Positions 32,869-41,636 of a stretch of 64,000 bases of DNA are shown piece by piece; the first letter of the stretch is position 1; each line of letters opens with the position of its first letter. Location: positions 1 to 64,000 of the forward strand of contig CAXTVI010000005.1 in assembly GCA_964247695.1 (NCBI GenBank), given 5' to 3'. The notes beneath the pieces are model-generated. The model was not told the origin of the DNA. It saw only the letters and a program-made list of their open reading frames with translations, and searched no databases. The stretch is from Lichenicoccus sp964247695. GTDB taxonomy: Bacteria; Pseudomonadota; Alphaproteobacteria; Acetobacterales; Acetobacteraceae. Both the position numbers and the translations under genes were made by a program.

Positions 32869-33621
32869 GTGGCGGCCGCAAACAACAAGATCGACGCGCT
32901 CGGGCAGTTCGAGCTGCACCCGGTGCTTGGGCCGCTGGGCGCGCAACTGCATCTGAGCCAGTCCGTCCTCTACATGCTGCTCAGCTCGGTGCTGATCCTG
33001 CTGTTCCTCTATCTCGGCATGCGGCCTCGCGCGGTGGTGCCGGGCCGGTTCCAGGCCGCGGCCGAACTCGCCTACGAGTTCATCTACAACATGGCCTCGG
33101 ACCAGATCGGTCATTCCGGGCGCCGGTTCTTCCCGTTCGTGTTCACGCTGTTCTTCTTCATCCTGGTCGGCGACTACCTCGGCCTGATCCCCGGCAGCTT
33201 CACATTCACCAGCGAGATCGTGGTCACCGCGGCCCTGGCCTCCACGGTGTTCTTCGTGGCGCTGATCACGGCGCTGGTGACCCAGCGCATGAAGTTCTTC
33301 GGCCACTTCATGCCCGAGGGCGCGCCGATCGCGATGGCGCCGCTGCTGGTGCCGATCGAGATCCTGACCTTCCTGTCGCGTCCGGTCAGCCTCTCGATCC
33401 GGTTGTTCGCCAACATGGTCGCGGGCCACGTGATGTTCGAGATGTTCGCCGCCTTCACCATCATGCTCGGCGGGCTGCATTTCATCGGCCCGGTGCTCGG
33501 GCTGGCACCGCTCGTCGTCAACATGGCCCTGATGGCGCTCGAGCTGCTTGTCGGCGCGCTGCAGGCCTACGTGTTCGCGATCCTGACCTGCATCTACCTG
33601 CGCGAAGCCACGGCGCACTGA
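32869..33621 (+). CDS. atpB: F0F1 ATP synthase subunit a
   Basis: 250 residues from GTG 32869, with GGAG upstream. Five to six membrane helices. The essential Arg is at position 178 within VSLSIRLFANMVAGH, and the partner line ALELLVGALQAYVFAILTCI is present near the C-terminus. The N-terminus has DALGQFELHPVLGPLG as in other alphaproteobacterial subunits. It forms the two proton half-channels beside the c-ring in the inner membrane. Second gene of the operon; the F1 genes are not in this window, as is usual in alphaproteobacteria where F0 and F1 are separate. Confidence 0.97.
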   Translation: MAAANNKIDALGQFELHPVLGPLGAQLHLSQSVLYMLLSSVLILLFLYLGMRPRAVVPGRFQAAAELAYEFIYNMASDQIGHSGRRFFPFVFTLFFFILVGDYLGLIPGSFTFTSEIVVTAALASTVFFVALITALVTQRMKFFGHFMPEGAPIAMAPLLVPIEILTFLSRPVSLSIRLFANMVAGHVMFEMFAAFTIMLGGLHFIGPVLGLAPLVVNMALMALELLVGALQAYVFAILTCIYLREATAH

Positions 33622-33672
33622 CGCGCTTCGGTCCGGACCCTCTTCCAACCTGAACGACACAAGGACAATTCC

Positions 33673-33897
33673 ATGGATCTCGCAGCTGCCAAGGACATCG
33701 GCGCAGGCCTCGCCGTCATCGCGCTCGCCGGCGTCGGCGTTGGCATCGGCAACATCTTCGCCGCGCTGGTGACTTCGATCGCACGCAATCCGGCGGCCCG
33801 CCCGCATGTGTTCGGCATCGGCATCCTGGGCTTCGCGCTCACGGAAGCGGTCGCTCTCTATGCGCTGCTGATCGCCTTCCTCGTCCTGTTCGGCTGA
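33673..33897 (+). CDS. atpE: F0F1 ATP synthase subunit c
   Basis: 74 residues, two helices. The first carries the glycine motif GVGVGIGN, the polar loop has ARNPAARP, and the second helix carries the proton-binding Glu 58 in GFALTEAVALYALLIAF. No Na+-type ligand pattern is seen, so a proton ring is expected. AAGGA lies about six bases before the ATG. It sits between subunits a and b' in the usual order. Confidence 0.97.
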   Translation: MDLAAAKDIGAGLAVIALAGVGVGIGNIFAALVTSIARNPAARPHVFGIGILGFALTEAVALYALLIAFLVLFG

Positions 33898-33935
33898 TCG
33901 ATGCGCGGCGCGAAGGCTGGCGAGAGGGTCGGCGC

Positions 33936-34529
33936 GTGATCCGGCTGCTCTGCGCGAGAGCGGCCGCGCCGCTGCTGTCGTTCGGCGCCTTGCTGGCCGT
34001 GACCGCTTCGCCGGCCCGCGCGGCGGGGATGCCGCAGCTCGATCTCCGCAACCCGCTGACCCTCTGGCAGGTGGTGTGGGGGGCAGTGATCTTCCTGCTG
34101 CTCTACCTGGTGCTGAGCCGGTCGGCTTTGCCGCGCGTGGCCTCCGTGCTGGACGCGCGCCGCAGCCGCATCGAGGGCGATCTCGAGGCGGCACGCTCGG
34201 CCAAGAACGGCGCCGACCGGGCGATCGACGAACTGCGCCGGACGCGCCGCAAGGCGGCGGCCGAGGCCCAGGCCAACCTGGACCGGGTGCTGAACGAGGC
34301 CCGCGAGGAGGCCGCCGCGCGCACACGCGAGATGAACGAGCGGCTCGAGGCCGAGATCGCCGCCGCCGAGGCGCAGCTCGCGCAGGAGCGGACGCGGGCG
34401 ATGGGCGCCCTGCGCGTGGTCGCCGCGGACACCGCCCAATTGCTGGTCGAGCGTGTCACCGGCCAGCCGGCCGAACGTGGAGTGGTGGAGACCCACGTGG
34501 ACGCGGCGCTCGCCGGCCGTGCGGCCTGA
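33936..34529 (+). CDS. F0F1 ATP synthase subunit b' (AtpG/AtpF2)
   Basis: 197 residues from GTG 33936, with GAGAGGG upstream. The N-terminus looks like a signal sequence (LLSFGALLAVTASPARAAG), then comes the membrane helix (LWQVVWGAVIFLLLYLVLS), and after it a long charged alpha-helix with many Ala, Glu and Arg (about residues 70-170), forming half of the peripheral stalk. It pairs with subunit b encoded next. The b'/b split is typical of alphaproteobacteria. The apparent cleavable leader is longer than in many homologues. Confidence 0.93.
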   Translation: MIRLLCARAAAPLLSFGALLAVTASPARAAGMPQLDLRNPLTLWQVVWGAVIFLLLYLVLSRSALPRVASVLDARRSRIEGDLEAARSAKNGADRAIDELRRTRRKAAAEAQANLDRVLNEAREEAAARTREMNERLEAEIAAAEAQLAQERTRAMGALRVVAADTAQLLVERVTGQPAERGVVETHVDAALAGRAA

Positions 34530-34547
34530 CTGGGGATAATACACTCC

Positions 34548-35057
34548 ATGTTCAACAACTTGCTGCATGAACCCCGGTTCTGGTACAGCGTCGCCTTCGT
34601 GCTGTTCTTCGTCCTGCTCGGGCGCCGGATGGTGCGTCCGTTGCTGGCGATCCTGGACAACCGTGCGGCCAGCGTTCGCCAGGACCTGGACGAGGCTGCC
34701 CGGCTGAAGCGCGAGGCTGAGCAGATGCTCGCCGATGCGAAGCGCGAGCGCGACGCGGCGCTGGCCGAGGCCGCGGCCCTGGTCGAGCGCTCGCGGCAGG
34801 AGGCGACCCGCATTGCCGAGCAGGCGCGGCAGGATGCGGATGTGTCGGCCAAGCGGCGCGAGCGGATGGCCCAGGACCGCATCCACGCGGCCGAGCGGAC
34901 CGCCATCGACGAGGTTCGCGCCCGGGCGGCCGACATCGCCAGCGAGGCCGCCCGCGCGGTGGTGGCCGAGATCCTGACGCCGGACGGCGACGCCGCCCTG
35001 GTCGACCGTGCGATCGCCGCCCTGCCCACCTCGCTCGCGGGCCGCAGGGCGGCGTGA
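34548..35057 (+). CDS. atpF: F0F1 ATP synthase subunit b
   Basis: 169 residues: a short N-terminus, one membrane helix (FWYSVAFVLFFVLLGRRM) and a long charged coiled coil (about residues 35-150) that forms the peripheral stalk with b'. The motif RPLLAILDNRAASVRQDLDE is the usual region after the helix. Its GTGA end overlaps the start codon of the following GT2 gene by four bases, so a sugar-lipid enzyme is translationally coupled to the ATP synthase operon. Confidence 0.95.
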   Translation: MFNNLLHEPRFWYSVAFVLFFVLLGRRMVRPLLAILDNRAASVRQDLDEAARLKREAEQMLADAKRERDAALAEAAALVERSRQEATRIAEQARQDADVSAKRRERMAQDRIHAAERTAIDEVRARAADIASEAARAVVAEILTPDGDAALVDRAIAALPTSLAGRRAA

Positions 35058-35800
35058 GCGAGCTGCACCCGGAGTCGACGACGCCACGGATCTCGGTGGT
35101 GGCGGCGGTGCTCAACGAGGCAGAGAACATCCGCCCCGTCGTCACCGAGATCGCGTCGGCGCTGCAGGCCCTGCGGCCGTTCGAGGTGATCTTCGTCGAT
35201 GACGGCAGCACCGATGCGACGCTCGCCGAACTGGTCGCCTGCCGTGACGTGCTGCCGGAACTGCGCGTGCTCAGCCACGATCGTCGCTGCGGCAAGTCGG
35301 CGGCCCTGCATACCGGCATCCGGGCGGCGCGCGCCCGCTGGGTCGCCACCATCGACGGCGACGGGCAGGACGACCCGCGCGAGATCGCGCCCATGCTCGC
35401 ACTTGCGGAAGGCGCCAACGGTTCGGCGCCGCTGGTGGTCGGCGTCCGGCTCAAGCGAAACGACACCTTCTCGCGGCGCTTCGCGACGAAGTTCGCCAAC
35501 GGACTGCGTCGCCGCATGCTGCAGGATGGCTGCCCGGATACCGGCGCTCCGATGAAGCTGTTCGAGCGCGACGCCTTCCTGCGCCTGCCGCAATTCGAGG
35601 GATTGCACCGGTTCCTGCCGGCGCTGCTCGGCACCTACGGCCATCCGTTGCTGTGCTATTCGGTTCGGCATCGCGCGCGACTGCACGGGCAGTCCAAATA
35701 CACCAACTGGAACCGTGCCCTGGTCGGTCTGCGCGACATGATCGGCGTGATCTGGCTGCAGAAGCGCACGGTGCGGCCGGGACGCGTGACCGAAGCCTGA
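35054..35800 (+). CDS. DPM1-like GT2 glycosyltransferase without membrane helices
   Basis: 248 residues from GTG 35054. The domain shows ISVVAAVLNEAENIRPVV, VIFVDDGSTDATLAEL, GKSAALHTGIRAA and the metal site IDGDGQDDP, then DTGAPMKLFERDAFLRLP, all typical of dolichol-phosphate-mannose-synthase-like enzymes. There are no C-terminal helices, unlike the genes at 4741 and 12697. The next gene is an ArnT-like transferase ten bases downstream, so this enzyme probably makes the lipid-linked sugar used there. It overlaps atpF by four bases, which ties it to the ATP synthase transcript. Confidence 0.9.
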   Translation: MSELHPESTTPRISVVAAVLNEAENIRPVVTEIASALQALRPFEVIFVDDGSTDATLAELVACRDVLPELRVLSHDRRCGKSAALHTGIRAARARWVATIDGDGQDDPREIAPMLALAEGANGSAPLVVGVRLKRNDTFSRRFATKFANGLRRRMLQDGCPDTGAPMKLFERDAFLRLPQFEGLHRFLPALLGTYGHPLLCYSVRHRARLHGQSKYTNWNRALVGLRDMIGVIWLQKRTVRPGRVTEA

Positions 35801-35810
35801 GGCCGGTCCA

Positions 35811-37469
35811 ATGGCATTTCGACTGACCGCGCGGCACAGCGCGCTGCTGGCTGCCTTCGTGCTGGCGATCTTCCTGCCTGGGCGCGCCTCGCTGCCGCCG
35901 CTCGATCGCGACGAGCCGCGCTACATGGAAGCGGCCGCCCAGATGCTGCAATCCGGCAACTATGTCGACGTTCGGTTCCAGGACCAGCCGCGCTATCTGC
36001 AGCCGGCCGGGATCTACTGGCTCGAGGCGATGACGGTCGCGGCCACCGGAACCCTGGAGCATCGCCAGGTCTGGGGCTGGCGCATCCCCTCGCTGGTCGC
36101 AGTGGTGGGCAGCACGCTGGTGACCGCCTCGATCGGCGCCAGCCTGTTCGGCTCCGAGGCCGGATTGTTCGCGGCGGTGCTGCTGGCGATCTCGGTGCTG
36201 ATGACCGCCGAGGGCCGCATGGCGACCATCGACAGCACGCTGCTGCTGAGCATCCTGCTCGCCGAGTTCGCGCTGCTGCGGGCCTGGAGCGGGCGGCGCG
36301 GACCTAGCCCTGCGCCCGCCTGGGTGGCGGCGCTGTATTGGGCAGCGCTCGGCTGCGGGCTGATGCTCAAGGGCCCGGTCGCGCTGATTGCGGGCTTCGG
36401 AACGCCGATCGCGCTCGCCGTCACCGAGCGCGATGCCACCTGGTGGAAGCGCCTGCGCCCGGCCTGGGGCGTGCCGCTGATGCTGGCCATCGTGCTGCCC
36501 TGGTGCATTGCGATCTGGCTGGTCAGCCACGGCACGTTCTTCGGCAAGGCGGTCGGAACCAACTTCCTCGGCAAGGTGGCCTCCGGGCAGCAGGCGCATG
36601 GGCTGCCGCCCGGCTACCACCTGCTGGTGTTCGCGATCGCGTTCTGGCCGGGCTCGCTGTTCGCAGCCTGGGCCATTCCGTTCGTCTGGGGCAGGCGGCG
36701 CCAGGATCCGGTTCGCTTCCTGTTGTGCTGGATCATTCCGCACTGGGTGCTATTCGAGCTCATCGCCACCAAGCTGCCGCACTACGTGCTTCCCACCTAC
36801 CCGGCGATTGCCATCCTGGCGGCGGCGGCATTGGTGTCCGCCGAAGGTCTGGCGCTTCCCAGGCGGATCACGGGCCGAGTCCTGCTGGCAGCCTACGGGC
36901 TTGTCTGGCTGGTGGTCGGAGTGGGCATCGCCGCCGCCGGGCCGGTGCTGCTCTGGCGCCTGCAGCACGTGGTCTCGCCGGTGGCGAGCTTCGTGTCGGT
37001 ATTGGCGATCGCCCTGGTGCTGGCGGCGGCCTGGCTGCTCTGGCCGCTGCGCGAGCCGCGCCGGGCGCTGGGCTTCGTGGCTGCCGCCGCGCTGATGACC
37101 TATGGCAGCCTGTTCATCGTCGTGCTGCCCGGGCTGCGCACGATCTGGCTCAGCCCGCGCATCGCCGCCATGGTGGCCCAGGTCAGGCCGTGCCCGGACA
37201 GCGTGCTGGCCTCCACCTCGTTCAGCGAGCCCAGCCTGGTGTTCCTGTTGGGCCCGGCGACGCGCCTGATCGGTCCGGCAGCGGCCGCCGACCTGCTCCG
37301 GCAGGACCCGCGCTGCGCCATGGCGCTGGTCGGCTCGCGCGACATGGCGACCTTCCAGGCCCGGCTGGCGGCAGTCGGCATCGCGGTCCGCCAGCTCGGC
37401 CGGCTCGACGGCGTCAACTACTCGACCGGCAGGCACCTCGACCTCGCCTTGTTCAAGGCACGGCAGTAG
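35811..37469 (+). CDS. ArnT-like membrane glycosyltransferase (GT39/GT83, GT-C fold)
   Basis: 552 residues with about twelve hydrophobic segments. The periplasmic catalytic loop has PPLDRDEPRYMEAAAQML with the conserved D-E pair, then DQPRYLQPAGIYWLEAM and LMTAEGRMATIDSTLL, a pattern shared with aminoarabinose transferase ArnT and its relatives. A soluble C-terminal portion of about 110 residues follows. Such enzymes move a sugar from undecaprenyl phosphate onto lipid A or other envelope lipids. Its position after a DPM-like gene supports a two-step modification. The acceptor, lipid A or a hopanoid for example, cannot be told from the sequence. Confidence 0.88.
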   Translation: MAFRLTARHSALLAAFVLAIFLPGRASLPPLDRDEPRYMEAAAQMLQSGNYVDVRFQDQPRYLQPAGIYWLEAMTVAATGTLEHRQVWGWRIPSLVAVVGSTLVTASIGASLFGSEAGLFAAVLLAISVLMTAEGRMATIDSTLLLSILLAEFALLRAWSGRRGPSPAPAWVAALYWAALGCGLMLKGPVALIAGFGTPIALAVTERDATWWKRLRPAWGVPLMLAIVLPWCIAIWLVSHGTFFGKAVGTNFLGKVASGQQAHGLPPGYHLLVFAIAFWPGSLFAAWAIPFVWGRRRQDPVRFLLCWIIPHWVLFELIATKLPHYVLPTYPAIAILAAAALVSAEGLALPRRITGRVLLAAYGLVWLVVGVGIAAAGPVLLWRLQHVVSPVASFVSVLAIALVLAAAWLLWPLREPRRALGFVAAAALMTYGSLFIVVLPGLRTIWLSPRIAAMVAQVRPCPDSVLASTSFSEPSLVFLLGPATRLIGPAAAADLLRQDPRCAMALVGSRDMATFQARLAAVGIAVRQLGRLDGVNYSTGRHLDLALFKARQ

Positions 37470-37503
37470 CGGGTCGCGCAGACCTCCTCCGTGGAGAATA
37501 AAG

Positions 37504-37869
37504 ATGAGACGACGGGCTGTCCCGCGTGGTCCGCTGCTGCTGCTGGCATCGCCCACCCTGGCTCGGGGAGTCCCGATACTGCAGGTCGCGGAATACGAGC
37601 GGGAGAGCGGCGGTCACATCGGCGTCTACGCGGACAACCTCCGCACCGGCGTAACACTCGCCTGGAGAGCCGACGAGCGCTTCGTCATGTGCAGCACTTT
37701 CAAGGCGTCGCTCGCAGCCTGCGTGCTGTCGCGCGTCGATCGTGGCCAGGAGGGTCTCGATCGGCCGATCCGTTATGGCGCCGCCGACGTGCCCGGTTGG
37801 TATGCCCGCGGGAATCGGACGCCATGTCGGAATGCACCTGTCCTGAATGTCTCGGCATCCGGGCCATGA
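37504..37869 (+). pseudogene. Truncated class A beta-lactamase remnant
   Basis: 121 codons from ATG 37504, with GGAG seven bases upstream. After a signal-like start the frame has GGHIGVYADNLRTGVTLAW, then FVMCSTFKASLAACVLSRVD with the S-T-F-K active-site Ser and Lys, and IRYGAADVPGWYA, all in the order of class A beta-lactamases. Homology stops there (about residue 98). The S-D-N, Glu 166 and K-T-G motifs that should follow within the next 170 residues are absent in every frame, and a different gene begins. Hence a 3'-truncated, presumably inactive remnant. The frame stop overlaps the next start codon (ATGA). Confidence 0.75.
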
Positions 37870-38393
37870 CCCTCGATCAACTCGGGCCGCGCATCTGCAT
37901 CATGGGACCGTCGAACAGCGGCAAGTCGACGCTCGCAGCCGCGATCGGGCGGGCTCGAGGCCTGCCACCGGTTCATCTGGACCAGCTTTATCATCGGCCG
38001 CACACGGACTGGCGGCCCCGGGCGGGCGGGGAGTTCATCGCCCTGCATGATCGGGAGATCTCGCGTCCGCACTGGGTGATGGACGGCAACTACTCGCGGT
38101 GTCTGCCGCAGCGCCTGGCGCGTGCAACCGGGTTAATCCTGCTCGACACGTCCACCTCCCTCAGCCTGCTCCGCTACCTGCACCGATCATGGTTCGAGGC
38201 TGGACGGCCCGGCGGCCTCGAGGGCGGCATGGACAGCGTGAAATGGCCGATGATCCGCCACATCGTGCTGACGACACGTCGGAACCGCAGGCGATATGCG
38301 GAGATGTTCGATCGCATCGGTCGGCCGAAGATCAAGCTGGCGACGCGACGCGAGCTATCCGCTTTCTACGAACTGGAATTGCTCGGCCGCTGA
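37866..38393 (+). CDS. P-loop NTPase, adenylate-kinase-like (FlaR-type)
   Basis: 175 residues from ATG 37866; ATG 37824 is an alternative that would add a Cys-x-x-Cys N-terminus. The P-loop reads ICIMGPSNSGKSTLAAAIG, followed by VHLDQLYHRP and HWVMDGNYSRCLPQRLA, which mark the small DNA-topology-modulator/FlaR-like adenylate kinase group. RLARATGLILLDTSTSLSLLRYL gives the Walker-B-like strand, and a basic tail with RRNRRRYAEMF follows. Biological role unclear; nucleotide phosphorylation is likely. It directly abuts the beta-lactamase remnant, so it may have arrived with the event that cut that gene. Confidence 0.78.
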   Translation: MTLDQLGPRICIMGPSNSGKSTLAAAIGRARGLPPVHLDQLYHRPHTDWRPRAGGEFIALHDREISRPHWVMDGNYSRCLPQRLARATGLILLDTSTSLSLLRYLHRSWFEAGRPGGLEGGMDSVKWPMIRHIVLTTRRNRRRYAEMFDRIGRPKIKLATRRELSAFYELELLGR

Positions 38394-38427
38394 CGAACCC
38401 AAATCAGCGGCCCGGAACCCAACGTGT

Positions 38428-39075
38428 CTACCGACGCCGGTCCGCGCACAGCACCGCATAGCCGACGGTGCCGCCAATCATCATGCCGCCGAACAGGTCC
38501 GAGATGAAATGCGCCTGCATCCGGATCAGGCCGTAGCACCCGGCTGCACCCGCGACCACCAGGACCAGGACGATCCAGCGCGAGACGCGCCACAGGATCG
38601 GAACGACCGCGCTGAGGGCGGTCATGTGGCCGGACGGGAACGAGCCGGGCAGGTAGGCATAGAAGTTCCGCCATTGCTGGTCGTACCAGCGCAGCGGCGG
38701 AATGCGGCCGAACCAGATCTTCAGGGCGTCGGTCAGCGCCAGCGCGATACACACGCTGATCGAGGCCAGCAGCAATTGCCGCCAGATCCCGTGCAGCCTG
38801 CCCACCAGGGCCGACCAGGCGCCGAGTGTCACAACGCCCACGAGACTGCCCAGGACGATCAGCTCAGGGATGTGCACCAGGCGTCTCGCGGTGCGCGAAA
38901 AGCCGAGCCGCTCATGCACATAGCGGGCGACCCGGTGGTCGAGGGTGTGGCCGCTGACCCAGACCAGGATCAACCCGAGCAGCATCCAGGCGCCCCAGCG
39001 AGCGAGGGGGCTGCCGGACAGACGTGGCCAGCGGACCAGGCTTCGGTGCCGGATCGTGCTCGGCTCCGTCCGCAC
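38428..39075 (-). CDS. PAP2 family membrane phosphatase
   Basis: 215 residues from GTG 39075, which follows the stop of the upstream gene by two bases. Five to six helices. All three PAP2 motifs are clear: KIWFGRIPPLRW (Lys and RP-like Pro), GSFPSGHMTALSA and RMQAHFISDLFGG (Arg, His, Asp). The enzyme would remove phosphate from a lipid phosphate or diphosphate on the periplasmic face. As last gene of the seven-gene leftward operon starting at rfbF, it probably recycles the undecaprenyl carrier used by the GT-C enzyme before it. Confidence 0.88.
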   Translation of the reverse strand: MRTEPSTIRHRSLVRWPRLSGSPLARWGAWMLLGLILVWVSGHTLDHRVARYVHERLGFSRTARRLVHIPELIVLGSLVGVVTLGAWSALVGRLHGIWRQLLLASISVCIALALTDALKIWFGRIPPLRWYDQQWRNFYAYLPGSFPSGHMTALSAVVPILWRVSRWIVLVLVVAGAAGCYGLIRMQAHFISDLFGGMMIGGTVGYAVLCADRRR

Positions 39076-39077
39076 GG

Positions 39078-40679
39078 TCAGCCCGCGTGCTGCGCCTGGG
39101 GCGGGCTCTTGAGGACAGCGCCGTGCCAGGGCTCGGGCGACACGCCTGGACTGACCGCATAGACGGTCCAGTCGTTGAACGTGCGCAGGCGGGTGGCGAG
39201 CGGGCTCGCGTTCAGCGCCGTGATGAAGGCCGGATTGCGCACCACGATCATGCTCACGTGATGCGCGTCCAGCGCCTGCCGGTTGCCGCCATGATCAAGG
39301 CCGAAGCGATCCTTGAGGTAGAAATCCGCCACCGGATTGCCGGCATAAGTGTCTTTCATCGGCTCGTAGAACCCGATCCGCACCGGGTCGCCACCGCCGG
39401 TCAGCAACAGCCGGTCCGGGTCCTTCGCAAACGCGACCACGTCCATGTAGTCGAGGTTGGTGGAACTGTCGATCAGCGCGTCCGCGCCGTGCGTCTGCGA
39501 CAGACGGCTGTCGATATACCGGTCCAGCGCGCGTTCCTGATGGGTGCGGTGGGTCTCGTTGTTGTAGAGCCCGTCATGCGTGTACCAGAGGCTGCGTATG
39601 CCGTTCGGAATGATGGCGAGCAGCAGCAAACCGGCCAGCGCCGCTCGCGGCAGACGCGCCGAACGCGCCAGCCACTCGCCGATCCACCAGGCGGCGACGG
39701 CGTCGAACGGCAGCATCATCAGGGTCCAGACGCCGCTGGTCCGCCAGGTGGCCGCGGTGGGTGTGCTCAGGCTGACCACGGTAGTGACGCTGAACACCAG
39801 CAGCGGCAGCAGGAACACCAGCGACCAGAGCAGCACCAGCCGCTCGCGCATCGACATCCAGAGCACGACCAGCACGCCGCCGATCGTCAGCGGGTTCCAG
39901 ATGGTGTCCTGGATGAACCAGCGCAGCGGCGCCCATTTCAGCGCCTGGATGTAGTTGTGCCCGAACATGCCGACGAACTGCTGGGTCACCACCCCCAGGT
40001 TTTTCAGCGACCCATACCAGACATAGGAGTTCGCGGCCCAGAAGGCTGGGAAGATGAACAGCACGACCGAGGCCGCGAACAGGATCCCGAAGCGCAGGTC
40101 ACGAGCGATGAAGGTCCGGTAGAGCAGCAGCAGTTCCAGGAAGGCGGCGAACAGCCCGCTCTCGAAGCGGACGGACTCCGCCAGCAGGATGCAACCGCAT
40201 CCCAGCAGCAGCGACGCGGTGCGGCTGGTGCGCAGCCACTCGGCGATCCAACCGGCGGCCGCGATCACGAACAGGAAGTAGTAGATGTCGGACAGGGGGG
40301 CGACGCTGAAGATCAGCCGCTGCGGCGCCAGCACGGCCAACGCCGCGGCGATCAGGCTGATCCGGTAGTCCTGGAACAGGGCCGTGGCCAGCCTGGCCAG
40401 GGCGAGCAGGCACACCAGCCCGGTCACGCAGACCAGCACCCTGGGCGTGATGAAGATGTCCGGATAGATCCGCATCGCGGAGCCGACGAACAGCTTGTAG
40501 AAGGGCGGCCAGAGGAACGGCTCCAGCGCGTTCGACCACGCCATGTGCCAGGCTGTCAGGATCCTGGCACTCTCGTCCGAGGTGATCCGGTACAACCCGA
40601 CGCCGAACAGGCCGAGCTGCGCCGCGAGTGCCACCAGCACGAGCAGGCCGAGCGAAATGAGGTATGTCCGCTGCGTCAT
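39078..40679 (-). CDS. Membrane glycosyltransferase of GT39/GT-C type
   Basis: 533 residues with about ten hydrophobic segments and a soluble C-terminal domain of about 150 residues. The first loop has RITSDESARILTAWHMAWSN with the acidic D-E motif, then FLWPPFYKLFVGSAMRI, typical of PMT-like enzymes. The sequence is only weakly like its relatives at 5772 and 35811. It lies in the leftward operon of CDP-sugar genes, 43 bases after the 2OG oxygenase gene, and precedes a PAP2 phosphatase. It may transfer the unusual C-methylated sugar from a lipid carrier; substrate unproven. Confidence 0.78.
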   Translation of the reverse strand: MTQRTYLISLGLLVLVALAAQLGLFGVGLYRITSDESARILTAWHMAWSNALEPFLWPPFYKLFVGSAMRIYPDIFITPRVLVCVTGLVCLLALARLATALFQDYRISLIAAALAVLAPQRLIFSVAPLSDIYYFLFVIAAAGWIAEWLRTSRTASLLLGCGCILLAESVRFESGLFAAFLELLLLYRTFIARDLRFGILFAASVVLFIFPAFWAANSYVWYGSLKNLGVVTQQFVGMFGHNYIQALKWAPLRWFIQDTIWNPLTIGGVLVVLWMSMRERLVLLWSLVFLLPLLVFSVTTVVSLSTPTAATWRTSGVWTLMMLPFDAVAAWWIGEWLARSARLPRAALAGLLLLAIIPNGIRSLWYTHDGLYNNETHRTHQERALDRYIDSRLSQTHGADALIDSSTNLDYMDVVAFAKDPDRLLLTGGGDPVRIGFYEPMKDTYAGNPVADFYLKDRFGLDHGGNRQALDAHHVSMIVVRNPAFITALNASPLATRLRTFNDWTVYAVSPGVSPEPWHGAVLKSPPQAQHAG

Positions 40680-40722
40680 TCCGACCGTCCTGAAGTCCTG
40701 ATGGCACCGCGATCCGGTCGGA

Positions 40723-41622
40723 TCAGGCGGCCTTGCGTCGGCGCAGCTTGCTCCGCACCAGAGCCGCCAGCTTGTCGCGCGCTACATAGGTAATCGGCGG
40801 CACGAACGAGCGGGCGAGCGCCTTGAAGCGGGTGTGCTTCTTGCCGGGCAGGAAGGTGATGAAGCTGGCCTTCTTGATCGCCTCAGGGTCCGGGCTCCAG
40901 TAGAACAGCGACACCGACTTGCGGGTCTGGTCGACCGGGCAGGTCATCGGGTCGGGAAAGCCGTGCAGCGTCTCGTCATTGGTCTCGAAGATCACGGCCC
41001 GGTTGAAGAGCGGCGCCACGCTGGCCCCGGCCTGCTTGCTGACGTGATCGACCAGGTCGAGCGCGCCGCCCCAGGCCGGGTCCCAGCCCTCGTTGAGATA
41101 GATGATCAGGTTCAGCCGCCGGGCCAGCGGCAGCACCGGATGCTGGGTCCAGTCGACATGCACGTTGAGCCAGCCGCCGCGCGGGCTCTCGTGCAGGCCG
41201 CCGCCGTGGAACAGTGGATCGGGCACCAGGTCGGCATGGCCGGTGACATAACGCAGCCAGTTCATCATCGGCTCGGCGCAGATCTGCAGGAAGAAGGCCT
41301 GCGTGAACAGCGACAGGTCGGCGATGCCGCGCGAGGTCGTCTTGATCTCGTTCTCGGTGTCGTACTTGATCCAGTCGCGGCCGCCCTGGCTCGGGAAGTC
41401 GGCGATCAGGCGGCGCAGGATCTCGGGATCGAAGAAGTTGTCGATCACCACGTTCGGGAACGGCTTGCCGGCCCGGAACTGCGCGCGGAACTCGTCGCGG
41501 GCGGCCATCAGCCGGTCGATCGGGATCATGCGCTCGACGACGCTGTCGAAGGATTGCGTCGCGGTGATCTGCGGCTCGGACGACTGGGAAGTGGTGGGGG
41601 GAGAGGCGAGGCTCACATTCAT
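40723..41622 (-). CDS. 2OG-Fe(II) oxygenase (prolyl-4-hydroxylase-like)
   Basis: 299 residues. The double-stranded beta-helix core shows WLNVHVDWTQHPVLPLARRL with the H-x-D iron ligands, NLIIYLNEGWDPAWGGALDL, the distal His in DETLHGFPDP and an Arg in TRKSVSLFYW that would hold 2-oxoglutarate. The N-terminus has PNVVIDNFFDPEILRRL. These enzymes use O2 and 2-oxoglutarate to hydroxylate a substrate. In this operon, between methyltransferases and a sugar transferase, the substrate may be a nucleotide sugar or a lipid-linked sugar, but protein hydroxylation is possible. The gene follows the methyltransferase stop by 14 bases. Confidence 0.85.
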   Translation of the reverse strand: MNVSLASPPTTSQSSEPQITATQSFDSVVERMIPIDRLMAARDEFRAQFRAGKPFPNVVIDNFFDPEILRRLIADFPSQGGRDWIKYDTENEIKTTSRGIADLSLFTQAFFLQICAEPMMNWLRYVTGHADLVPDPLFHGGGLHESPRGGWLNVHVDWTQHPVLPLARRLNLIIYLNEGWDPAWGGALDLVDHVSKQAGASVAPLFNRAVIFETNDETLHGFPDPMTCPVDQTRKSVSLFYWSPDPEAIKKASFITFLPGKKHTRFKALARSFVPPITYVARDKLAALVRSKLRRRKAA

Positions 41623-41636
41623 GGCGGATGCTCCTG

